Positions 1-5,850 are shown, counted from the first letter of the stretch. The stretch is DNA of 17,355 nucleotides from an uncultured Oscillospiraceae bacterium (GCA_934572365.1 CAKTKX010000013.1:1-17355), one strand, 5' to 3'. Numbers and translations are program-made. Notes: generated by a model from the sequence alone, not told the origin.

Positions 1-135
1 TCTCAGGTTTCCCCAATGACCCGCTTTCGCGGAAAGGAAGTCGGCTCCGTGCTTACAGCACGACGGGTCTGCCCGCCATGTTCCGGTTTTGCACCGGATT
101 CCCTTGTTCAGCCGAACAAGAATGCGTGTCTCCCG
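1..135 (-). ncRNA. Cobalamin riboswitch 1 (3' end beyond left edge)
   Basis: Read on the minus strand, this stretch carries the cobalamin-riboswitch core in order. There is a P2-like hairpin around 104–130, then AACAAGGGAA, then the CCGGTGCAAAACCGG stem, then the CGGGCAGACCCG and GCTGTAAG core, and finally the GTCATTGGGG stretch. The terminal AGTCAGGAGACC box expected at the 3' end would lie left of base 1, so the element is cut by the window edge. It should control a gene to the left, probably B12 transport, B12 synthesis or a B12-dependent enzyme (known for the class; the gene itself is not visible). It is the third riboswitch of the same class and strand within 1.5 kb. Confidence 0.8.
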
Positions 136-186
136 TTTCCGGTCGGTCGCGCAATTGCCACAAAATAAGCCGGATTTCTATCTGCA

Positions 187-212
187 CCGCCGGAAACCCG
201 GCGGAGGTTTTT
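187..212 (+). terminator. GC-rich hairpin with T tail, terminator-like
   Basis: CCGCCGG at 187–193 pairs with CCGGCGG at 198–204 around a four-base loop. A short T run follows at 208–212 on the plus strand. It looks like an intrinsic terminator facing right, but no plus-strand gene lies to its left in the window. It could instead be a structural element of the minus-strand leader in front of riboswitch 1. Confidence 0.35.
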
Positions 213-216
213 GCTT

Positions 217-254
217 CTTAATACCGCCGTCTCTGCTCCGACGGCGGTATTAAG
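217..254. repeat. Perfect 15-bp inverted repeat with 8-base loop
   Basis: CTTAATACCGCCGTC at 217–231 is exactly complementary to 240–254. No T run follows on either strand, so it is not an ordinary terminator. It lies just upstream (minus-strand sense) of riboswitch 1. A weaker 8-bp inverted repeat, AAGCTGTT/AACAGCTT, flanks it at 262–291. It could be an operator, an RNA processing hairpin or a fragment of a mobile palindrome. The bases from 136 to 294 otherwise show no gene. Confidence 0.5.
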
Positions 255-294
255 GGAGGAGAAGCTGTTCCTTGGGCAATCAAAACAGCTTAAT

Positions 295-455
295 GGAAGC
301 TCTGATTCCATCGGCAAGAGCTGACAGCGAGAGATTTTTCTCTAGACGAAGGGTTCAAAAGTGGAGGAATACTGTATGTATTTCCCACTTTTGAAGCCGC
401 GCGGATAGAGAAAAAGATCCGCTGCTCAGCCGCAGACGATTGATTCAGAGTTTCC
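295..455. repeat. 160-bp fold-back repeat, copy A
   Basis: It starts GGAAGCTCTGA and ends TTCAGAGTTTCC, so the ends are inverted repeats. Inside, CAGCGAGAGATTTTTC pairs with the GAAAAAGATCCGCTG stretch, and TTCAAAAGTGG pairs with CCACTTTTGAA. The tip holds GGAGGAATACT followed by GTATTTCCC. The copy shares layout and outer-arm sequence with copies at 2382–2542 and 12685–12844. It overlaps the last codons and stop of the minus-strand gene at 445–903. No transposase and no clear target-site duplication are visible. Confidence 0.85.
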
Positions 456-903
456 TTATATTACAGATTCGCGCAAGGGGGTTACGCGGATCAGGTAATA
501 CCGGATGGACGATTTTTCCTTCTTTTTTCTTCATGCGCTCCTTCGCCCGCTCCCGTTTCTGGGCTTTCTTCTGGCGGTAAAGAACTCTCTGACGCTGGGT
601 CTCTTCCCGAACGCGCCGGAATTTACCGGGCTGGTTCGGATGCTCAGGCAAGGGCAGCCCCGCCTTTGCCACAGCCAGCTTCCAGCTCCCGAAGCGCGCC
701 TGCACGGTCATGCCGCCCGGAATTTCCCGCGGCCAGGGCGTGTGTCCCAGCTCCCGGGCGCACTTGCGGAGATAATCGGCAAGCTGCTGCTCCGTGTCCC
801 GGGCGTGTTCCTCGGCGAAACGGCTCTCCGTTTCTTCCAGGGCGCTCACGGTCATTCTGCGGATGGTCGCGTCATAAATCGCATTCCTGCTTGGCGTCGG
901 CAT
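445..903 (-). CDS. Small basic protein with homing-endonuclease-associated (HNH_repeat-like) motif
   Basis: This 152-residue protein has a central motif around residues 50–85 (ELGHTPWPREIP, then FGSWKLAVAKAGLP) that resembles the HNH_repeat domain found beside homing endonucleases and in DNA-binding proteins. The C-terminal third is a very basic, probably helical or coiled tail rich in K, R and E. No HNH catalytic motif is visible, so nuclease activity is not supported; nucleic-acid binding is a reasonable inference. The ATG at 901–903 follows an AAAGGTG ribosome binding site. The gene begins about 30 bases after the hairpin that ends riboswitch 2, so as laid out it is the first gene downstream of two tandem cobalamin riboswitches. 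Its stop codon lies inside fold-back repeat A, suggesting that insertion of the repeat altered its original C-terminus. Confidence 0.6.
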   Translation of the reverse strand: MPTPSRNAIYDATIRRMTVSALEETESRFAEEHARDTEQQLADYLRKCARELGHTPWPREIPGGMTVQARFGSWKLAVAKAGLPLPEHPNQPGKFRRVREETQRQRVLYRQKKAQKRERAKERMKKKEGKIVHPVLPDPRNPLARICNIRKL

Positions 904-934
904 AATGCACCTTTTCTACATTTCATATAATAGG

Positions 935-978
935 AAACGGCTGCGACAGTCTAAAACAATAGACCGCCGCAGCCGTTT
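935..978 (-). terminator. Hairpin after riboswitch 2, probable expression platform
   Basis: An 18-bp stem (935–952 with 961–978) closes an 8-base loop. In minus-strand RNA the two imperfect positions are G·U wobbles and the stem is continuous. In plus-strand RNA the same positions would be A·C mismatches. This favours a function in the minus-strand transcript, between riboswitch 2 and the gene at 445–903. The minus-strand tail (TTTCCTATTATAT) is only moderately U-rich. The plus-strand side has five T, so bidirectional termination is possible. Confidence 0.6.
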
Positions 979-1041
979 TTCTGCGCCGCAAACCGCCGCT
1001 TCCGCCCAAGCTCCGGGGCAAAGCGGCCGCAATGTATCTCC

Positions 1042-1215
1042 GTAGGTCTCCTGACTTGTGTCTCGAGCGGCGGCCTGTCTGCCTTCTCGGAATTCTCCAA
1101 TGACTGGCTTTCACCAACGGCAGGCCGTCTCGACACTTACAGTGCCGGCAGCGTGGGGACTCGCACCCCGTTCTCTTGTTCAGCCGGGCAGTCTGAACGC
1201 CCCGCCCGGCCACGG
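1042..1215 (-). ncRNA. Cobalamin riboswitch 2
   Basis: On the minus strand the landmarks run in the standard order. They are a P2-like stem near 1180–1215, AACAAGAGAACGGGGTGCGAG, GCCGGCACTGTAAG, then AAAGCCAGTCATTGG, then GAGAAGGCAGACAGG, and the terminal AAGTCAGGAGACCTAC at 1042–1057. These match the conserved cobalamin (B12-box) core and the kissing-loop 3' box closely. This is the most canonical of the three copies here. A hairpin follows at 935–978. No separate promoter is visible between it and riboswitch 3, so it is probably on the same transcript. Confidence 0.9.
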
Positions 1216-1247
1216 AAACATGGATTCACTTTTTCGAGAAACTACGC

Positions 1248-1301
1248 AAAAAATGGTCATCGCGTGTTCCCCCAAACGGGTAGAACATCGCCATGACCAT
1301 T
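1248..1301 (-). terminator. Intrinsic terminator of riboswitch 3
   Basis: On the minus strand AATGGTCATGGCGATGTTC pairs with GAACACGCGATGACCATT, followed at once by a run of six T (1248–1253). The hairpin starts 25 bases after the 3' box of riboswitch 3, the usual place for a transcription-terminating expression platform. It separates the two tandem riboswitches. Confidence 0.8.
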
Positions 1302-1325
1302 CCGAAGCAACATTCTGACGAAACA

Positions 1326-1497
1326 GTAGGTCTCCCGACTCGCGCCTCAGTCAAAACCTGCCCTGCCTTCTCAGGTCGCCCCAATGACTGGCTTTCGCCA
1401 ACGGACAGGCTTCTAAACGCACACGGTATTGGTCAATGCGGGGCATCCTACCCCATTTCCTTGTTAAGCCCTGCGCCTGACGAAGCCGCCGTTGCGA
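1326..1497 (-). ncRNA. Cobalamin riboswitch 3, divergent core
   Basis: The 3' half is canonical on the minus strand: GAAAGCCAGTCATTGGGG, GAGAAGGCAGGGCAGG and the final AGTCGGGAGACCTAC at 1326–1340. The 5' half has GGCTTAACAAGGAA but then GGGGTAGGATGCCCC in place of the usual GGTGnAAnnCC stem. It also has GACCAATACCGTGTG where the ACTGTAAG core normally sits. It is therefore either a variant or a partly degenerate aptamer. It is first in line after the promoter at 1532–1560 and has a strong terminator behind it. Confidence 0.78.
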
Positions 1498-1531
1498 ACG
1501 CAGTGCCTCTGCTCGTGTTTCTTTATTCAGT

Positions 1532-1560
1532 ATTATAAGACCGATTTAAGAAATTGTCAA
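1532..1560 (-). promoter_or_regulatory. Consensus sigma-A promoter for the riboswitch array
   Basis: Reading leftward, TTGACA (1555–1560) and TATAAT (1532–1537) are both perfect consensus boxes with an optimal 17-base spacer. Transcription would start near 1525, just upstream of riboswitch 3. No coding sequence lies between this promoter and the riboswitches. Confidence 0.88.
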
Positions 1561-1635
1561 TACAATTTTTATAATCCCCACAACATCTTGTGTCGAAAAA
1601 GCCGTCAGAATCCACATATTGTTACATATTTGTAA

Positions 1636-2310
1636 TCATTTCCCCTCGGAAGCCGCCACCCGGAACCATGCGCCGTTGGTTTCGATCAGCCCGGCCTTGC
1701 ATAGCTTCCCGATCTCCGCAGACATGGCGCTGCGTTCCACGCCCAGATAATCCGCCAACGCCTGACGGTCATAGGGGATCGTAAACTCCGCGCTGCCATG
1801 GCGCTTCGCCTGATCCAGGAGGAATTCCATCAGCTTCTCCCGGGTCGTTTTCCGGGACATGCAGCGGATTTTCTCCGTCAGCGCCAGATTTTTCCGGGCG
1901 ATTCCCTGCAAAAGGTTGAATACCAGCCGGCTGTGGAACAGGCAGTCATGGCCGCAGCCGGTCATCACCCGGCTGCAATCCAGAAGCAGCACGGTGCTGC
2001 TCTGCAAGGCGAAGGCGCTCACCGGCAGGGCATCCACTCCCGCGCAGACGAAGGCCTCCGCAAACAGCTCGCCGGGGGAAACCACCGTCAGCACGCTTCT
2101 TCTTCCGTAGTAGTCGTCCCGTACGATCTGCACCCCGCCGGACAGCACCACCCCCACAAACCGGGCAGGCTCCCCCTCCAGAAACACCGGGTCGCCCTTT
2201 GGAATTTCGGCCACCCTTTTGTCCAGGCAGCCAAGTATTTCCGGCATTTCCTCCCGGGAAATGCCCGCAAACAGCGGACACCGGGACAAAATTTCATAAT
2301 ATGCTTCCAT
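1636..2310 (-). CDS. Crp/Fnr-family transcriptional regulator
   Basis: The 224-residue length is typical of the family. Residues about 10–125 form a cyclic-nucleotide-binding-like beta-roll (KGDPVFLEGEPARFVGVVLSG, then SPGELFAEAFV). Residues about 150–217 form the winged helix of Crp regulators (TTREKLMEFLLDQ, IPYDRQALADYLGVERSAMSAEIGKL). No N-terminal Fnr-type cysteine cluster is present, so an oxygen-sensing Fe-S cluster of the Fnr kind is not supported. The ATG at 2308–2310 follows an AAAGGAG site. A promoter and a perfect palindrome lie just upstream, suggesting autoregulation. It diverges from a ferredoxin-like gene. In Clostridia this pair often accompanies hybrid-cluster protein (nitrosative or redox stress), but no hcp is visible here. 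Confidence 0.92.
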   Translation of the reverse strand: MEAYYEILSRCPLFAGISREEMPEILGCLDKRVAEIPKGDPVFLEGEPARFVGVVLSGGVQIVRDDYYGRRSVLTVVSPGELFAEAFVCAGVDALPVSAFALQSSTVLLLDCSRVMTGCGHDCLFHSRLVFNLLQGIARKNLALTEKIRCMSRKTTREKLMEFLLDQAKRHGSAEFTIPYDRQALADYLGVERSAMSAEIGKLCKAGLIETNGAWFRVAASEGK

Positions 2311-2321
2311 AACCGCTCCTT

Positions 2322-2337
2322 TGTTGGAATTCCAACA
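2322..2337. promoter_or_regulatory. 16-bp palindromic operator before the Crp/Fnr gene
   Basis: TGTTGGAATTCCAACA is a perfect palindrome between the -10 box at 2352–2357 and the regulator's ribosome binding site. Position and symmetry fit a homodimer binding there to block its own transcription. The sequence is unlike the classical Fnr (TTGAT-N4-ATCAA) and Crp (TGTGA-N6-TCACA) sites. Confidence 0.65.
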
Positions 2338-2351
2338 TACGTTTTTGCAAT

Positions 2352-2380
2352 AGTATAGTAAACTCTGATTATAAAGTCAA
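2352..2380 (-). promoter_or_regulatory. Promoter of the Crp/Fnr regulator
   Basis: On the minus strand TTGACT (2375–2380) and TATACT (2352–2357) are separated by 17 bases. The -35 box ends one base from the left end of fold-back repeat B, so the repeat abuts the promoter without destroying it. Confidence 0.75.
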
Positions 2381-2381
2381 G

Positions 2382-2542
2382 GGAAGCTCTGAACAAATCG
2401 GCGAGAACTGGCAGCGAGAGATTTTTTCCTAGACGAAGGCTTCGCAAGCGGAGGAATACTCTGTGTATTTCCCGCTTGTGAAACCGCACGGCTAGGGAAA
2501 AAGATCCGCTGTCCAACCGAAGACGATTTGTTCAGAGTTTCC
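2382..2542. repeat. 160-bp fold-back repeat, copy B
   Basis: It has the same ends as copy A (GGAAGCTCTGA, TTCAGAGTTTCC) and the same tip (GGAGGAATACT, GTATTTCCC). Its inner arm differs: GGCTTCGCAAGCGG pairs with CCGCTTGTGAAACC. It fills nearly all the space between the regulator promoter and the ferredoxin-like gene. Any promoter for that gene is therefore inside the repeat or to its left, and the repeat would be transcribed as a leader. Confidence 0.88.
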
Positions 2543-2564
2543 CCAAAAACAGGAGGAATTTGTT

Positions 2565-3263
2565 ATGATTCGCAGAATTATTGAAATTAACCGGGAAAAA
2601 TGCAACGGCTGCGGCGCCTGCGCGGCGGCGTGCCACGAGGGCGCCATCGCCATGGTGAACGGCAAGGCACAGCTGATGCGGGACGACTATTGCGACGGGC
2701 TGGGCGACTGTCTCCCCGCCTGCCCCACCGGTGCGATCACTTTCGTGGAGCGGGAAGCGGCCGCCTATGACGAGGACGCCGTTCTGGCCGCGAAGGCAAA
2801 GAAGGGAGAAAAGCTGCCCTGCGGCTGCCCCGGCGCTGCGGTGCGTGCCATTCACCGGGAGGCGTCCCCCTGCGATGTCAGAACGCCCCAGCAGTCCCAG
2901 CTGCGCCAGTGGCCGGTGCAGATCAAGCTCGCACCCGTGAACGCCCCCTGGTTTGACGGCGCAAAGCTTCTGGTCGCCGCCGACTGCACTGCCTATGCCT
3001 ATGCCAATTTCCATCAGGATTTCATCAAAGGCCGCATCACGCTGGTAGGCTGCCCCAAGCTGGACGCCGTGGACTATTCCGAGAAGCTCACGGAGATTCT
3101 GAAGCACAACGACATCCGCAGCATCACGGTTGTCCGGATGGAGGTTCCCTGCTGCGGCGGCATCGAGCAAGCGGTGAAAAACGCGCTGCTGAACAGCGGA
3201 AAGCTCATCCCCTGGGACGTTGTGATCGTTTCTACCGATGGCCGGATCCTGGACAGAGTATAA
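2565..3263 (+). CDS. Two-cluster 4Fe-4S ferredoxin-like protein
   Basis: This 232-residue protein begins with a bacterial-type ferredoxin domain. Cysteines 13, 16, 19 and 23 form CxxCxxCxxxC, and the second half is C43-DGLGD-C49-LPA-C53-P. Residues about 88–92 (CGCPG) and the late VPCCGG carry further cysteines that could bind metal or be redox active. The rest (LAPVNAPWFDGAKLLVAADC, GCPKLDAVDYSEKLTEIL) matches the C-terminal region of a clostridial ferredoxin family usually found beside Crp/Fnr regulators and hybrid-cluster protein. It is probably a cytoplasmic electron carrier. The start follows a good AGGAGG site nine bases upstream. The gene diverges from the regulator and ends before a strong terminator, so it is monocistronic. 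Confidence 0.88.
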   Translation: MIRRIIEINREKCNGCGACAAACHEGAIAMVNGKAQLMRDDYCDGLGDCLPACPTGAITFVEREAAAYDEDAVLAAKAKKGEKLPCGCPGAAVRAIHREASPCDVRTPQQSQLRQWPVQIKLAPVNAPWFDGAKLLVAADCTAYAYANFHQDFIKGRITLVGCPKLDAVDYSEKLTEILKHNDIRSITVVRMEVPCCGGIEQAVKNALLNSGKLIPWDVVIVSTDGRILDRV

Positions 3264-3280
3264 CCTATCCACATGCAAAC

Positions 3281-3316
3281 GCGCCCACCTTGTGTCAGGG
3301 TGGGCGCATTTTGTTT
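3281..3316 (+). terminator. Intrinsic terminator after the ferredoxin-like gene
   Basis: GCGCCCACC (3281–3289) pairs with GGTGGGCGC (3299–3307) around a nine-base loop, followed by ATTTTGTTT. It sits 17 bases after the stop codon and also separates the gene from the convergent sugar-isomerase-like gene. Confidence 0.9.
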
Positions 3317-3349
3317 ACTCTTGGGAAATCTTCCCGCTATACCGGCGTT

Positions 3350-4612
3350 TTATCTCACCCGCAGGCCGAAAATATTTGCGATCTGGTGCAGACGATCCGA
3401 AATATCTTCAAAAGCGAATACCTGATGGCAGCCCAATACCGTATCCAGATAATGCGCCATGTCATCAAAGCGGACATACATCTGGGTGCGGCACGCCTCC
3501 TCGTAGGCTCCCGGCACGGATTCGCCCAGCTGAATGGTCACATCCGCGGCCCCGTTGGAAATGCGGCAGGCCGTCACGCGGCAGTTTTCCGGCATCGTTA
3601 CCTGCAAGCTGACGCCGATCCCGCTTTCGTGGTGACTGCGCAGAATGCAGTGCGCCGCCCGGCCGGTACAGCACACCGGGCTGGTGCAATGGCTGAAATT
3701 GATGGTTCCGTCCGGATGAATCCCGGGATTCGCCATCCAAAGGCGGGTATCCGTCAGCTTCTTCATCAGCAGCATGGTAATCGTGCTGTCCATGTCGCAT
3801 TCACAGCCGACGCACATATCGGTGCTGTTGTTTACATAACTCACGCCCAGGCAGGCATTTGTCCCGGTACGCAGCAGGTTAAAGCAGGCAAGCGCCGCCC
3901 CAGTCGCATGATATTTTTCCAGCAGCGTCACCAATGCGCAGGCCATTCGGGAAGCATTCCAAATATCCTCCTGCGTCGGCTCCACACACCCTTGGGAATG
4001 GCCGGTGAACCAGTCAAAATACGTTGCCGCCTGCTCCCGGGTCGTGCCGATGAACAGGTCTTCCAGTTCCTCCTGGGCGACCGGTACGATCTTCACCCCG
4101 AAGCGATCTTCATAGTATCTGGTGTCGGAGGCATTGCTGACCACCCAGGGTTCCGTCTGCCCGATTTTCAGAACCGTCGCTCCGTTTATGTAGCAGTATG
4201 CTTCCAGAATCCGAAGCTTTTCCCCTAATTCCGGCTGGTTCAGTGCCAGAAGCGTATGCGTGCTTCTGCGGTGGAGTACCGCCCAGGTGTCCATCAGGGT
4301 GGGCGCCGCATTCGCACGCATCATGTCCTGCCCGGCAGCATCCGAAGCGTTGCCGCTGATGTACGCGCCGTACAGCACCGACGCCCGGAAGCGGGACGCA
4401 ATATCCAGGATCCGCTTCTGTACCGCGCCGCTCATGGGAACGATCACAACGCAGTCTCCTTCGGGCAGAGCGACGGTGTCGTCGTCCGTGATGAGCTTGG
4501 CGTCCTTTTCACAGTGAAGCCTCTCACACAACTCCTCGTACACAGCCTTCAGGCGGTCACGGTTCGGCCAATATCGGTTCGCCGCAAGAAACGCATAGAC
4601 AGTTTTCATCAT
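3350..4612 (-). CDS. L-fucose/L-arabinose isomerase-like protein
   Basis: The 420-residue protein resembles the FucI/AraA-fold family rather than a standard fucose isomerase, which is nearly 600 residues. The N-terminal half looks like the Rossmann-like substrate domains (MSGAVQKRILDIASRF, VLYGAYISGNASDA). The C-terminal half has GTNACLGVSYVN, CVGCECDMDSTITMLLMKKLTD and DGTINFSHCTSP. The Glu/Asp of CECD and the His of FSHC sit where family members place metal ligands. It is therefore probably a cytoplasmic aldose–ketose isomerase or a related metal enzyme, substrate unknown. The tandem ATG codons at 4607–4612 follow an AAAGGA site. It diverges from a LysR gene, its likely regulator. No kinase or aldolase partner is adjacent. 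Unusually many cysteines lie in the metal-site region. Confidence 0.72.
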   Translation of the reverse strand: MMKTVYAFLAANRYWPNRDRLKAVYEELCERLHCEKDAKLITDDDTVALPEGDCVVIVPMSGAVQKRILDIASRFRASVLYGAYISGNASDAAGQDMMRANAAPTLMDTWAVLHRRSTHTLLALNQPELGEKLRILEAYCYINGATVLKIGQTEPWVVSNASDTRYYEDRFGVKIVPVAQEELEDLFIGTTREQAATYFDWFTGHSQGCVEPTQEDIWNASRMACALVTLLEKYHATGAALACFNLLRTGTNACLGVSYVNNSTDMCVGCECDMDSTITMLLMKKLTDTRLWMANPGIHPDGTINFSHCTSPVCCTGRAAHCILRSHHESGIGVSLQVTMPENCRVTACRISNGAADVTIQLGESVPGAYEEACRTQMYVRFDDMAHYLDTVLGCHQVFAFEDISDRLHQIANIFGLRVR

Positions 4613-4633
4613 TTTCTCGTCCTTTCTGTTTTT

Positions 4634-4657
4634 GGCGGCGGTGTCATAATCGCCGCC
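4634..4657 (-). other. GC-rich hairpin in the isomerase-like gene leader
   Basis: GGCGGCG (4634–4640) pairs with CGCCGCC (4651–4657) around a ten-base loop. In the minus-strand messenger it lies just upstream of the ribosome binding site near 4620, so it could modulate translation. There is no T run to make it a terminator on that strand. Confidence 0.4.
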
Positions 4658-4704
4658 GTTTGGGCGTGTTGGTGATTTTTTCGGACACGCCGCATCCTAT
4701 TTTG

Positions 4705-4733
4705 ATTATAATGCGAATACCCCTTGCAATCAA
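4705..4733 (-). promoter_or_regulatory. Promoter of the isomerase-like gene
   Basis: On the minus strand TTGATT (4728–4733) and TATAAT (4705–4710) are 17 bases apart. It overlaps a possible opposite promoter for the LysR gene: TTGCAA at 4724–4729, a 17-base spacer, TAACAT at 4747–4752. Confidence 0.75.
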
Positions 4734-4751
4734 TTCCGTTTTCTGATAACA

Positions 4752-4768
4752 TATTCCAAACTGGAATA
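4752..4768. promoter_or_regulatory. Interrupted palindrome, candidate LysR operator
   Basis: TATTCCA-AAC-TGGAATA is a 7-3-7 inverted repeat that contains the T-N11-A pattern typical of LysR-type binding sites. It lies between the divergent promoters and the LysR ribosome binding site, as expected for autoregulation and control of the isomerase-like gene. Confidence 0.6.
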
Positions 4769-4780
4769 GGAGGGTTTCCC

Positions 4781-5650
4781 ATGGATATCCGCAGTCTGGA
4801 AGCTTTTACCGCCGTTGCCGAGGAGCTGAGCTTTTCCTCCGGCGCGGACCGGCTGTATATTTCCCAGTCCGCCGCTTCCAAGTATATCCGGCATTTGGAA
4901 ACGGAATTGGGCGTCTGCCTGTTTGACCGGACGCGCCGGCAGATCCGCCTCACCCCGGCAGGAGAACACATGCTGCCCCAGGCAAAGGCGCTGCTTTCCC
5001 AATACCGAAGTATGCTGGAGTCCGTCCGGGAGGAAACGGCGCTGCACATCGCCATGCTGCCTGTTGCCGACAGCTACGGCTTTGCCCAGCTGCTGGCGGA
5101 TTTTTCCGCCGGGATGCCCGGGCAGCCGCTCCGGCTGGAGGAACGGCAAAATCTTTCCATTCTCCGCCTCTTGGAGGACAACCAGCTGGACGGTGCCTTC
5201 TGCCGCGTGCTCCCACCCTATCCGGAATCCCGGAACTGCGTTTTCTTCCGCCGGGAAGAGCTGGTGCTTCTGGTGGCGGACGAGGGACAGACGGCGTCCC
5301 GGGTGGATTTAAGCCGCTATCGGGATCGTCGCTTTCTGTTTCTGGAAAAAAGCACCGGCCTTTGGGATGCCAGCATGGCGCTGTGTCAGGAGGCCGGATT
5401 CTGCCCGGACGTCTGCTATACCGGCTCCGCCCGGGGAAACATCACCCGGCTGGTTCGGGAAGGCACCGGCGTCGCGCTGCTGGCGGAGGGCGTCGCCGTG
5501 CAGTGCTTGCAGAAGGGGGTTCGTATGCTGCACCTGAACCGCTCCGTGGAAAGCCACCTGGTATTTCTCTGTTCCCGGAAAGGGCGTGCGCTTCCGGGGA
5601 TGACGCGTCTTATGTCCTTCCTGAGAGACAGCGCCCCCCGTCCGCTGTAG
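4781..5650 (+). CDS. LysR-family transcriptional regulator
   Basis: Starting at the ATG at 4781, which follows AGGAGG by seven bases, the protein has 289 residues, normal for the family. An upstream in-frame ATG at 4724 lies in promoter sequence and lacks a ribosome binding site. The N-terminus is a LysR winged helix (MDIRSLEAFTAVAEELSFS, then LYISQSAASKYIRHLE, LGVCLFDRT). Residues about 90–285 form the two-lobed effector-binding domain (LHIAMLPVADSYGFAQLLADF, then LVREGTGVALLAEG). It diverges from the isomerase-like gene and is probably its regulator. The effector cannot be told from sequence. It ends 40 bases before the LacI operator in front of livK. No clear terminator separates it from that locus. 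Confidence 0.92.
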   Translation: MDIRSLEAFTAVAEELSFSSGADRLYISQSAASKYIRHLETELGVCLFDRTRRQIRLTPAGEHMLPQAKALLSQYRSMLESVREETALHIAMLPVADSYGFAQLLADFSAGMPGQPLRLEERQNLSILRLLEDNQLDGAFCRVLPPYPESRNCVFFRREELVLLVADEGQTASRVDLSRYRDRRFLFLEKSTGLWDASMALCQEAGFCPDVCYTGSARGNITRLVREGTGVALLAEGVAVQCLQKGVRMLHLNRSVESHLVFLCSRKGRALPGMTRLMSFLRDSAPRPL

Positions 5651-5690
5651 TATGCCTGCATCCTCTGCGGACAATTTTTCTTTGTGCAAG

Positions 5691-5706
5691 TTGCAATCGT
5701 TTGCAG
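5691..5706. promoter_or_regulatory. LacI-type operator O1 (upstream of livK promoter)
   Basis: TTGCAATCGTTTGCAG is a near-perfect palindrome with the central CG typical of LacI/GalR operators. It matches O2 and O3 in this window and lies about 50 bases upstream of the -35 box of the livK promoter. Confidence 0.82.
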
Positions 5707-5755
5707 TCGTAAATTGTGCAGTCTTCCGAAAATATCGTTTCTCCCGTTTTTTCCC

Positions 5756-5784
5756 TTGACATTGCCAAATCTTATGGTTATTCT
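5756..5784 (+). promoter_or_regulatory. Promoter of the liv-type transporter
   Basis: TTGACA (5756–5761) and TATTCT (5779–5784) are spaced by 17 bases. It is bracketed by LacI operators O1 and O2 and is followed by a leader of about 140 bases before livK. Confidence 0.78.
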
Positions 5785-5850
5785 AAAGAAAAGCACGGCA
5801 TCATCCCCTAACTTTCTTGGTTATGTTGTCCTGCTTTTTAATCTCCTGAA

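Noticed and set aside
505..930. Plus-strand open frame of 141 codons
   Set aside because: It is antisense to the HNH-repeat-like gene, whose motif and ribosome binding site are convincing.
1058..1538. Two plus-strand open frames between the riboswitches
   Set aside because: They run antisense across the cobalamin riboswitches, lack ribosome binding sites and show no protein-family pattern.
1622..1635. TTACA-N4-TGTAA inverted repeat as a Crp/Fnr-type site
   Set aside because: It is short, in AT-rich sequence next to the regulator's stop codon and far from the array promoter; symmetry this small is expected by chance.
3290..4228. Plus-strand open frame of 312 codons
   Set aside because: It begins inside the ferredoxin terminator and is antisense to the sugar-isomerase-like gene; composition is that of a high-GC shadow frame.
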